From Paracoccaceae bacterium (lineage in GTDB: Bacteria; Pseudomonadota; Alphaproteobacteria; Rhodobacterales; Rhodobacteraceae), in the NCBI GenBank assembly GCA_027489375.1, contig JAIXZW010000012.1:1-64000 (forward strand): a stretch of DNA of 64,000 nucleotides, in the 5' to 3' direction. Every line of letters starts with the position of its first letter. The stretch's first letter is position 1. The notes under the pieces are model-generated. The model did not search any database. It was given only the letters and a program-made list of their open reading frames with translations, and was not told where the DNA came from. Shown one piece after another: positions 19,113-26,575 of the stretch. A program made the translations under genes and the position numbers.

Positions 19113-20399
19113 ATGAGCAAGGCTCCGGCAAAGGCCCATGCGGCGGATCATGGTCCTCATGACGAGGATCATGGTCATGGCGGCGGCGGCGGGCATGACG
19201 ATCACGGCGGCGGTGGCCACTGCCCCCCGCCGTGGATCATCACCTTTGCCGATATGGCAACGCTGCTCATGGCCTTTTTCGTCATCATGCTGATGACGGC
19301 GACGACCGACCAGCCGAAATTCAACGCCTTCGCTGCCGTGATGCGCCAGACCTTTGGCCGCGTTCCGCTCGACCCGAACAACGCCGACAAGGGCGGCACC
19401 TCGATCATCGACCTGCATTTCGGCCCGCAATCGGGCGAACAGACCAACGATCCGCCCGCCACCACCCCGCAATCCGGCGACCCCGACATCCCCGACAGCG
19501 GCAAGGCCGAAGGCGTGGGCAATCCGGGCGGCGGCACCGGCGAAGGCGCAAGCGATGCCACGGGCAGCGGCGGCAATCCCGCGGACGAGGCCGCCAAGGC
19601 ACTGGCCAAGGCGATGCAGGATGCCGTGGCCAATGGCGAATTGTCGGTGGAAAGCGATGCGGGCGCGGTCACGATCCGCCTGCCCAAAGGCGCCAGCAAA
19701 GAGGACGCGCAGAAGATCGCCGATGCCCTTTCCGCAGGGGCCGATGCCGCCAATGCCGCATCCCCCGCCAAGGCGCCGGGCGAAGGAGCGCCCGCCGCAG
19801 GCGAAGCAACCGGCGCACCGGCCCAAGGGGACGCCACCGGCGCACCCGCCACAGGCGAAGGCACCGGCGCGAACGGTCAGGGCACGGGTGCAGCCGCAGG
19901 CGATGCCGGAGGCGGCGCGCCCGCCGCAGGGTCGGGTGTGGGCATGATCCGCGCCAAGATGGCGGCGGTGAAGCTGGGCATGGCGCTGCAAGAGCAGATG
20001 GCCTCGGGCGAGGTGCAGGTGGAACAGCGTGACGGCGCGGTTGTCGTGACCGTGGGCGCAGGGGGGGCTTTCGCCTCCGGCTCCGCCGACATGACCGAAC
20101 AGGCCAAGGCGATCATCGCCCAACTCGAAGATGTTTCCGGCAAGGCGCAGCGTATCGTGGTGACGGGGCACACCGACAACGTGCCGCTCACGGGATCGAC
20201 CTTTACCGACAACTGGGGTCTCGCCTCGGCCCGCGCCAATTCGGTCGTGCGCACCATCACCGAAAGCGGCGCGATGCCGGACACCGAACTCGTCGCCGTG
20301 TCCAAGGGCGAATCCGAACCCGTCGCCGACAACTCGACCCCCGAGGGCCGCCAGAAGAACCGCCGTATCGAGATCGAGATCGAATTCGATCAGGAGTAA
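19113..20399 (+). CDS. motB: MotB/OmpA-family stator protein with His-rich N-terminus and long low-complexity linker
   Basis: 428 aa; WIITFADMATLLMAFFVIMLM plug/TM with conserved Asp; VTGHTDNVPLTGS...NWGLASARANSVV OmpA domain. Confidence 0.87.
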   Translation: MSKAPAKAHAADHGPHDEDHGHGGGGGHDDHGGGGHCPPPWIITFADMATLLMAFFVIMLMTATTDQPKFNAFAAVMRQTFGRVPLDPNNADKGGTSIIDLHFGPQSGEQTNDPPATTPQSGDPDIPDSGKAEGVGNPGGGTGEGASDATGSGGNPADEAAKALAKAMQDAVANGELSVESDAGAVTIRLPKGASKEDAQKIADALSAGADAANAASPAKAPGEGAPAAGEATGAPAQGDATGAPATGEGTGANGQGTGAAAGDAGGGAPAAGSGVGMIRAKMAAVKLGMALQEQMASGEVQVEQRDGAVVVTVGAGGAFASGSADMTEQAKAIIAQLEDVSGKAQRIVVTGHTDNVPLTGSTFTDNWGLASARANSVVRTITESGAMPDTELVAVSKGESEPVADNSTPEGRQKNRRIEIEIEFDQE

Positions 20400-20402
20400 G
20401 AC

Positions 20403-20630
20403 ATGGACAAACTCGCCTGCGTCACCTGCCGCATCATCCGCCGCTTCGTCCTCGCCTTCGGGGCGGGGGTCTTGGTGATGTGGCAGATCACCGGAAGCCT
20501 GCCCGCCGAAGGGGCGAACAAAGGCCCGTGGCAGGGCTTTACATGGGTCGCCTGCTTCTTCCTCGTCGCCGCCGTCTTCTTCCGTATGCGCGAGATGCGC
20601 AGCCGGATGCGCGCGCGTCTGCGCGACTAG
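20403..20630 (+). CDS. Small membrane protein of unknown function downstream of motB
   Basis: 75 aa, two hydrophobic segments; starts 3 bp after the motB stop. Confidence 0.7.
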   Translation: MDKLACVTCRIIRRFVLAFGAGVLVMWQITGSLPAEGANKGPWQGFTWVACFFLVAAVFFRMREMRSRMRARLRD

Positions 20631-22108
20631 CGCATCACGAAGGGGTCGGGGATCGGCGCGTCCGAGGTGCGCAACCACACCGTCTTGACCGTGGTGTAAT
20701 CGAGCGCCGCCGCCATCCCGCCCTCGCGTCCATGCCCCGACAGGCCCGACCCGCCAAAGGGCGCGATGGGCGACACCGCGCGGTAGGTGTTCACCCAGAC
20801 CACCCCCGCCCGCAGACCACGGATCATGCGATGCGCACGGGTGAGCGAGGCGGTAAAGACCCCCGCCGCAAAGGCGTAGGCGCTGTCATTGGCGATGTTC
20901 AGCGCCTCTTCCTCGGTCTCGAAGCCGACGACCGACAGGACGGGGCCGAAAAGCTCTTGCCGGATGCAGGGCGCATCGGGGACGGCGGAGCAGTCGAGGA
21001 TGGTTGGCGGATAGTAGAACCCCGCGCCGTCCGTCGCCCTGCCGCCCGTCACGAGGGTTGCGCCTGCGGCCAGACTTTCCGCCACGATGCTTTCGATCCG
21101 GTCGCGCTGGCGCTTGGTGCAGAGCGGGCCGACCTCGGTCGCCATGTCATCGGGGGCGGCGATGCGGATCGCCTCGGCCTTGGCCTTCAGCTTGGCAAGG
21201 AAGGCGTCCTTGACGCTGGACTGCACCAGCAACCGCGACCCCGCGACACAGCTTTGCCCCGTGGCCGCGAAAATCCCCGACACCTGCGCATTGGCCGCAC
21301 TGTCCAGATCGGCATCGGCAAAGACGATGAAGGGCGATTTCCCCCCCAGTTCCAATGAGGTGGAGGCAAGGTTCTCTGCCGACCCCCGCACCACCGCCCG
21401 CGCCGTATCCGGCCCGCCGGTGAAAGCGATATGGTCGACCAGCGGGTGCCGCGTCAGCACCGCGCCGCAGGTGGGTCCAAAGCCCGTGATGACGTTGAAC
21501 ACCCCCGCAGGGAAGCCCGCCTCATGCACCAGCCGCGCGAATTCCAGCATCGGCGCGGGGCCATCCTCCGAGGCTTTCAGCACCACCGTGCAACCCGCTG
21601 CCAGCGCAGGTCCGATCTTCACCGCCGACAGGAAAAGCTGGGAATTCCACGGCACGATCGCCGCCACCACCCCCACGGGTTCGCGCCGCAGCCAGACCTC
21701 CATATCCGGCTTGTCGATGGGCAGATGCGCGCCTTCGATCTTGTCGGCGATGCCCGCGTAATAGCGGTAGTAATCCGCGACATAGGCGATCTGCGCGCTC
21801 GTCTCGCGGATGATCTTGCCCGTATCCCGTGTTTCCAGCGCCGCAAGCCGCGGTGCCGCCGCCTGCACAAGGTCCGCCAGCTTCATCAGCAGCTTCCCCC
21901 GCGCGGTAGGGGTCATCGCAGGCCAAGGCCCGGACCGGAACGCCCGATGCGCGGCGCGGACGGCGGCGTCGACCTCGGCCTCGCGGGCTTCGGGCATCTC
22001 GGCCCAAGGGGCTGCGGTGGCGGGGTCGAGGCTTGGAAACCACGCCGCACCGTCACGGAAGGCGCCGTCGATATAAAGCTGGAAGCGGTCCATCATTCCC
22101 TCAGGCAA
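20627..22108 (-). CDS. Aldehyde dehydrogenase family protein
   Basis: 493 aa; SLELGGKSPFIVFADADLD, GQSCVAGSRLLVQ, FGGSGLSGHGREGG. Confidence 0.93.
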   Translation of the reverse strand: MPEGMMDRFQLYIDGAFRDGAAWFPSLDPATAAPWAEMPEAREAEVDAAVRAAHRAFRSGPWPAMTPTARGKLLMKLADLVQAAAPRLAALETRDTGKIIRETSAQIAYVADYYRYYAGIADKIEGAHLPIDKPDMEVWLRREPVGVVAAIVPWNSQLFLSAVKIGPALAAGCTVVLKASEDGPAPMLEFARLVHEAGFPAGVFNVITGFGPTCGAVLTRHPLVDHIAFTGGPDTARAVVRGSAENLASTSLELGGKSPFIVFADADLDSAANAQVSGIFAATGQSCVAGSRLLVQSSVKDAFLAKLKAKAEAIRIAAPDDMATEVGPLCTKRQRDRIESIVAESLAAGATLVTGGRATDGAGFYYPPTILDCSAVPDAPCIRQELFGPVLSVVGFETEEEALNIANDSAYAFAAGVFTASLTRAHRMIRGLRAGVVWVNTYRAVSPIAPFGGSGLSGHGREGGMAAALDYTTVKTVWLRTSDAPIPDPFVMR

Positions 22109-23135
22109 AGGCGGGCATCACATCTTCGATAAACCGTTTCAGGCTGTCGCGCTTGCGCTCGAACGTCTGGCCGCTGTCGATCCAGAGCGAGAATTCGTCA
22201 TACCCCAGCGCCTCGATCCGGCGGAGCTTGTCGATCACCTCTGCACTGTCGCCGATCAACAGGTTCTCGCGCATCACCTGCGGCGAATAGAAGGGATGGG
22301 CGGCGATCTCTTCCTCGGTCAGCCGTTCGATCAGACCGTTGTGGATGGGCCGCTTGTTGAGGAACCACGCGCCGAAATAGTTGTAGAAGCGGTTCAGCTC
22401 ATCCGCCGCCAGATCGGCATCGGCGGCGTCCTTGGCGACATAGCCGTGTTGCAGCACCATGATCTTCGGGCGCGGCACGTGCGGAGCCTTGGCGCAGGCG
22501 TCGTTGAAACGCTGCATCAGGCTTTCGATCTCTGAAAACGGATTGTGCAGGGGGGTGCATTGCACGTTGCAGCCATTGGCGACCGCGAATTCATGGCTGT
22601 TCGGATCACGCGCCGCGACCCAGATCGGCAGCTCCTTTTGCAGCGGCTTCGGCGCGCTGGTGGTCGAGGGGAATTGCCAATACTGCCCCTCATGCGCGTA
22701 ATCGCCCTTCCACAAGCCCTTGATCGCGGGGATCAGTTCCCGCATCCGCCCGCCCGCGTTCCATGCATCCAGCCCCGGCATGACGCGCTCATACTCAAAA
22801 CTGTAAGCCCCCCGCGCGATGCCAAGGTCAAGCCGCCCGTCCATGATGATATCGGCCATCGCCGCCTCGCCCGCCAGCTTGATCGGGTGCCAGAAGGGCG
22901 CAATGACGGTCCCCGTGCCAAGCCGCACGTTCTTCGTCCGCCGTGCAAGGTCGACAAGGTTCAGCAGCGGGTTCGGCGCGATGGTAAAGGACATGCCGTG
23001 ATGCTCGCCCGTCCAGATCGCGTGCATCCCGCCTTCGTCCGCCATGCGGCAGAGTTCCAGCATTTCCTGATAGAGACGCGGTTCCGCATCCTCGGCGCTG
23101 ATGCGTTCCATATGGACGAAGAGCGAGAATTTCAT
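22101..23135 (-). CDS. LLM-class flavin-dependent monooxygenase
   Basis: 344 aa; luciferase-like pattern WTGEHHGMSFTIAPNPLLNLVDLARRTKNVRLGTGT. Confidence 0.92.
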   Translation of the reverse strand: MKFSLFVHMERISAEDAEPRLYQEMLELCRMADEGGMHAIWTGEHHGMSFTIAPNPLLNLVDLARRTKNVRLGTGTVIAPFWHPIKLAGEAAMADIIMDGRLDLGIARGAYSFEYERVMPGLDAWNAGGRMRELIPAIKGLWKGDYAHEGQYWQFPSTTSAPKPLQKELPIWVAARDPNSHEFAVANGCNVQCTPLHNPFSEIESLMQRFNDACAKAPHVPRPKIMVLQHGYVAKDAADADLAADELNRFYNYFGAWFLNKRPIHNGLIERLTEEEIAAHPFYSPQVMRENLLIGDSAEVIDKLRRIEALGYDEFSLWIDSGQTFERKRDSLKRFIEDVMPAFA

Positions 23136-24064
23136 TTGGTCGTGCCTTTCGAGACGATGGCAACCTGACCCCTGTCCTGATTGCCGAAATAGATGCCGTA
23201 ATTGCCCATCCGCGATTCATCGGCCAAGCGTTCCAGCATGGTCCGCATCGCAGGGTCCGTCACATCGCCTAGCGCCTCGCGCGAAAGTTCGACGAAAGCG
23301 CCCTTGGCGGGGGTGCCGCCCGTGGCGGGGCAGAGGAAGCTGATATGCTGGTGGCCGCGTGCGACATCCTCGTAGACGGAATAGATGAAACCGGGGGCCG
23401 CCTGCACGCCCGTGGCCTCGATCAACCGCGCAAGCGTGGCCGATGCGCCGTCACGCCCGACGCGGGCGATGGGAAGCGTCAGCCCGCCGGTGCCGTCATC
23501 CACCAGCAGGACATGCCCGTCGCGTTCGACAAGCGCGGACACCACGACCTCGGGACCCGTCGCCACGGCGGTGGCGGTGGCCGAGGGGGTGAAGTAGCTG
23601 CCACGGTAATAACCAAGGCCCGGCGCGGTCGCCGCCTCGAAGGCCACCACGCGGCCGATGAGGATGGCGTGATCCCCCGCCTCGACGCATTGGTGCAACG
23701 CGCAATCGAACCACGCGGAAACGCCCGAAATCAGCGGCGACCCGTTCGGTCCCCAGCGCCAGTAGACCGAACCGAAACGGTCCTCGACGGGGCGGGCAAA
23801 GGTGTTGGATACATCTTTCTGCCCTTCGGACAGGATGTTGACGGCAAAGCCTCCTGCGGCGGTAAAGGCCGCGTAATTGGCCGAGGACCGCGCAATCGAC
23901 ACCAAGAGAAGCGGCGGGTCTAGCGAGACGGAGGAGAAGGAGTTGGCGGTGAACCCAAGCAGTTTGCCGTCCGCATCCTTGGTCGTCACCACGGTGACGC
24001 CGGTCATGAAGGTGCCAAAGGCATCGCGCAGGGCGCGGCGGTCGATGGGGGCTTCGTCGGTCAT
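23132..24064 (-). CDS. Flavin reductase fused to a C-terminal degenerate Nudix-like domain
   Basis: 310 aa; residues about 1-175 flavin reductase (FMTGVTVVTTKDADGKLLGFTANSFSSVSLDPPLLLVSI); C-terminus VVVSALVERDGHVLLVDDG...ATLARLIEATGV. Confidence 0.88.
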   Translation of the reverse strand: MTDEAPIDRRALRDAFGTFMTGVTVVTTKDADGKLLGFTANSFSSVSLDPPLLLVSIARSSANYAAFTAAGGFAVNILSEGQKDVSNTFARPVEDRFGSVYWRWGPNGSPLISGVSAWFDCALHQCVEAGDHAILIGRVVAFEAATAPGLGYYRGSYFTPSATATAVATGPEVVVSALVERDGHVLLVDDGTGGLTLPIARVGRDGASATLARLIEATGVQAAPGFIYSVYEDVARGHQHISFLCPATGGTPAKGAFVELSREALGDVTDPAMRTMLERLADESRMGNYGIYFGNQDRGQVAIVSKGTTK

Positions 24065-24879
24065 GCGCGCACTCCGTCCCGTTCCGCCATGAGCGGTGTT
24101 TTCAACCAGTCCTGCAAGGCCTGCGTCACCTGATCGGGTGCCGTCAGGTTCACCATATGCCGATGTCCCTTGATCACGACAGCCCGCCCGCGCGGGGCCG
24201 AGGATGCCATGATGCAGGTCATCTCGGCCGTGGAATTGGCGTCCCCGTCCCCCGTCAGAACCAGTGCGGGGCAGGTGATGCGGTGCCATTGGTCGGCATA
24301 GACGTCGTCGCCACGGGCAAAGGCCGCATAGGCCGCCGCATAGCCCGCAGGATCGACCGCTGCCAGCCAACCCGCCACCTGTGCGCGGATCGCCGCATCC
24401 TCCGGCCCGAACCAGCGGGTGAGCGGGGCTTCGCTGTCGAAGGTGCCGCCCGAAATCTCGGCGGCGCGGGCTTCGACCGCCGCCCGTGCCTCGGCCGTGC
24501 GGCGATGCACGCCGTTCAGCACCGCGACACGGCGGATCAGTTCGGGACAATCCACCGCCAGCCCCGTGGCGATCAGCGCGCCCATCGAATGGCCCGCGAC
24601 ATTGACCGTGCCAAGCGCCAGCGCCTCGATCACCCGCGCCGCCCAGGCGACATAGTCCCGCAGCATCGCGCTACGGGGCAGGGCGGGCGAACGCCCGTGC
24701 CCCGGCATGTCCACCGCGATCACCCGATAGTCCTTCGACAAGTCCGCGATCTGCGGCGCCCAGGCGTGGGCGTTCATCCCCACACCGTGGATGAGCAGAA
24801 GCGGCTCGCCCGCCCCGACCTCGAGGATCGAGGCCGTGCCGCCGTCAGACAGCAGCAGGGTTCGACGCGTCATGGCCAA
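24061..24879 (-). CDS. Alpha/beta hydrolase
   Basis: 272 aa; LLLIHGVGMNAHAW, GHSMGAL nucleophile elbow, GHRHMVNL. Confidence 0.9.
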   Translation of the reverse strand: MAMTRRTLLLSDGGTASILEVGAGEPLLLIHGVGMNAHAWAPQIADLSKDYRVIAVDMPGHGRSPALPRSAMLRDYVAWAARVIEALALGTVNVAGHSMGALIATGLAVDCPELIRRVAVLNGVHRRTAEARAAVEARAAEISGGTFDSEAPLTRWFGPEDAAIRAQVAGWLAAVDPAGYAAAYAAFARGDDVYADQWHRITCPALVLTGDGDANSTAEMTCIMASSAPRGRAVVIKGHRHMVNLTAPDQVTQALQDWLKTPLMAERDGVRA

Positions 24880-25447
24880 GGTCCTTCAGGTCCTGATAGC
24901 GGTCGCCGATGCGGTGATGCGGACGCCCCCCGATGGAAGCCCCCAGCGCCACGACGATCTCGTCGGCGGCGGGGGCATCGGGAATGGCGAAATGCACGGT
25001 CAGGTAATGGCTGCGCCGCCCTTCGTCGTTCTTGTCCATCAGCGGGATCATCACGGGCGTGTTCGCCCCGCCACGGATGTTGGTGAAGGCAAGATAGGTC
25101 TTGGCCCCCACCGCCTGACGGTAATGGTTGCCGAAGCGCAGGGTGTGGATCAGGGCCGAGGCATGTTCCACCTCGCCATCCAGCCCGACGATGGAGGCCT
25201 TGCCGTAACCTTCGATCCGGTCGCCACCGCCCGCCGCATCCAGAACCATCTTGGTCAGCAGCGCGCCGAGCTCCGGCGCCACGTCATGGATTTCCGGCTT
25301 CAGGTTCTCGACGAATCCGCGCCCCGCCCAGGGGTTCTTCACCACCGCCGCCGCGCCGATCAGCGTCAGCGGCACGGGCGCGGACTTGCCGCCCTCGATA
25401 TAGGTGGTTTCGACATGGAGCAGCGTTTTGCGGATGATCGCGGGCAT
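24845..25447 (-). CDS. Amino acid synthesis family protein (AA_synth / DUF1185)
   Basis: 200 aa from MPAIIRKTLLHVETTYIEGGKSA; family pattern DVAPELGALLTKMVLDAAGGGDRIEGYGKASIVG. Confidence 0.85.
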   Translation of the reverse strand: MPAIIRKTLLHVETTYIEGGKSAPVPLTLIGAAAVVKNPWAGRGFVENLKPEIHDVAPELGALLTKMVLDAAGGGDRIEGYGKASIVGLDGEVEHASALIHTLRFGNHYRQAVGAKTYLAFTNIRGGANTPVMIPLMDKNDEGRRSHYLTVHFAIPDAPAADEIVVALGASIGGRPHHRIGDRYQDLKDLGHDASNPAAV

Positions 25448-25477
25448 GGCAGGGACCTCTGGTCTGGTTTCTCGTAG

Positions 25478-25491
25478 TATGGTATACCATA
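25478..25491. promoter_or_regulatory. Perfect 14-bp palindrome TATGGTATACCATA, candidate GntR/FadR-type operator
   Basis: In the divergent intergenic region between the AA_synth gene and the GntR gene. Confidence 0.7.
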
Positions 25492-25547
25492 AGACCATAT
25501 GTCAATGACTCGTTGCCTGGGTGCGACAGGAAGGCTAGGCTCCGCGC

Positions 25548-26213
25548 ATGGATGATGATCTGAAGATCCACGAAATGCCCCAGCGTCTGCGCGAGATGGT
25601 GCTCGCGCGGATGCGCGCCGCCATCATCTCGGGCCGGTTCGCCAGTGGCGAGCGGTTGGTGGAACGCACGCTTTGTGACCAGCTTGGCGTCTCGCGTTCC
25701 GTGGTGCGCGAGGTGATCCGCATCCTCGAAGCCGAAGGCCTTGTCGAAAGCGCGGGGCAAAAGGGGCCGACCGTGGCGCGGCTCGACCGCGATCAGGCGC
25801 GGCAGATCTACGATATCCGCCTGCTGCTCGAATCCCACGCCGCCGCCGATTGCGCCCGCATGGCCGATGCCGGTGTCATGGCCGACCTGCGCGCGGCGCT
25901 CTCGGCGCTACAAGCTGCGCAGACGGCGGGCGAGACCGCGCTCTTCGACGCCACCACCCGCTTTTACGAGGTGATCTTCCACGCCGCAGGCCACCATATC
26001 GCGTGGGAGATCGTCCAGCGTCTGAACGGGCGCATCAGCCGCCTGCGGGCGCTGACGCTTGCCACCACCGACCGCCATGTCTCGGGTCAGGCCCGCATGT
26101 CCCGCATCGCCGAAGCGATCCTCGCCCGCGACCCCGATGCCGCCGCAGGGGCCGTGCGCGACCACCTGACCGAAGCCGCCGCCATTGCCGACCGCCTTTT
26201 GCAGGGGAAATGA
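25548..26213 (+). CDS. GntR-family (FCD-domain) transcriptional regulator
   Basis: 221 aa; MRAAIISGRFASGERLVERTLCDQLGVSRSVVREVIRILEAEGLV. Confidence 0.92.
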   Translation: MDDDLKIHEMPQRLREMVLARMRAAIISGRFASGERLVERTLCDQLGVSRSVVREVIRILEAEGLVESAGQKGPTVARLDRDQARQIYDIRLLLESHAAADCARMADAGVMADLRAALSALQAAQTAGETALFDATTRFYEVIFHAAGHHIAWEIVQRLNGRISRLRALTLATTDRHVSGQARMSRIAEAILARDPDAAAGAVRDHLTEAAAIADRLLQGK

Positions 26214-26497
26214 TGCCCGCCTATTGGATCGCCCATGTCACCGTCACCGACCCCGAAGCCTACAAGGGCTACCAAGCCCTCGCCCCCGCCGCCTTTGCCG
26301 CGCATGGCGCAAGGTTTCTGGCGCGGGGGGGCGAGGCGGAAACGCTCGAAGGCCCCGGCTTCGCCCGCCATGTTGTGATCGAATTCCCGACCCTCGCCGC
26401 CGCCCGCGCCTGCTATGCCAGTGCCGCGTATCAGGCGGCCAAAGCCAAGCGTGACGGGGCTTGCGAAGCGCAGGTCGTCATCGTCGACGGGGTCTAG
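26210..26497 (+). CDS. DUF1330-family protein
   Basis: 95 aa; MMPAYWIAHVTVTDPEAYKGYQALAPAAFAAHGARFLARGG; ATGA overlap with the GntR gene. Confidence 0.9.
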   Translation: MMPAYWIAHVTVTDPEAYKGYQALAPAAFAAHGARFLARGGEAETLEGPGFARHVVIEFPTLAAARACYASAAYQAAKAKRDGACEAQVVIVDGV

Positions 26498-26574
26498 CGC
26501 CAACGAATTTTCCGCGAAAATTCAGGTGCATCGCATCAGCCGCGCTGATTTTTCGCAGAAAAATCGTTGGGCGC
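26497..26574. terminator. Nested inverted repeats between convergent genes (likely bidirectional terminator)
   Basis: Outer arms GCGCCAACGA/TCGTTGGGCGC enclose GAATTTTC-CGC-GAAAATTC (26505-26523) and GATTTTTC-GCA-GAAAAATC (26547-26565). Confidence 0.75.
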
Positions 26575-26575
26575 G

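Noticed and set aside
18411-20678. 755-aa minus-strand ORF rich in Gly/His/Arg antisense to motAB
   Set aside because: Low-complexity mirror of the plus-strand MotA/MotB frames; typical high-GC antisense ORF with no recognisable domain.
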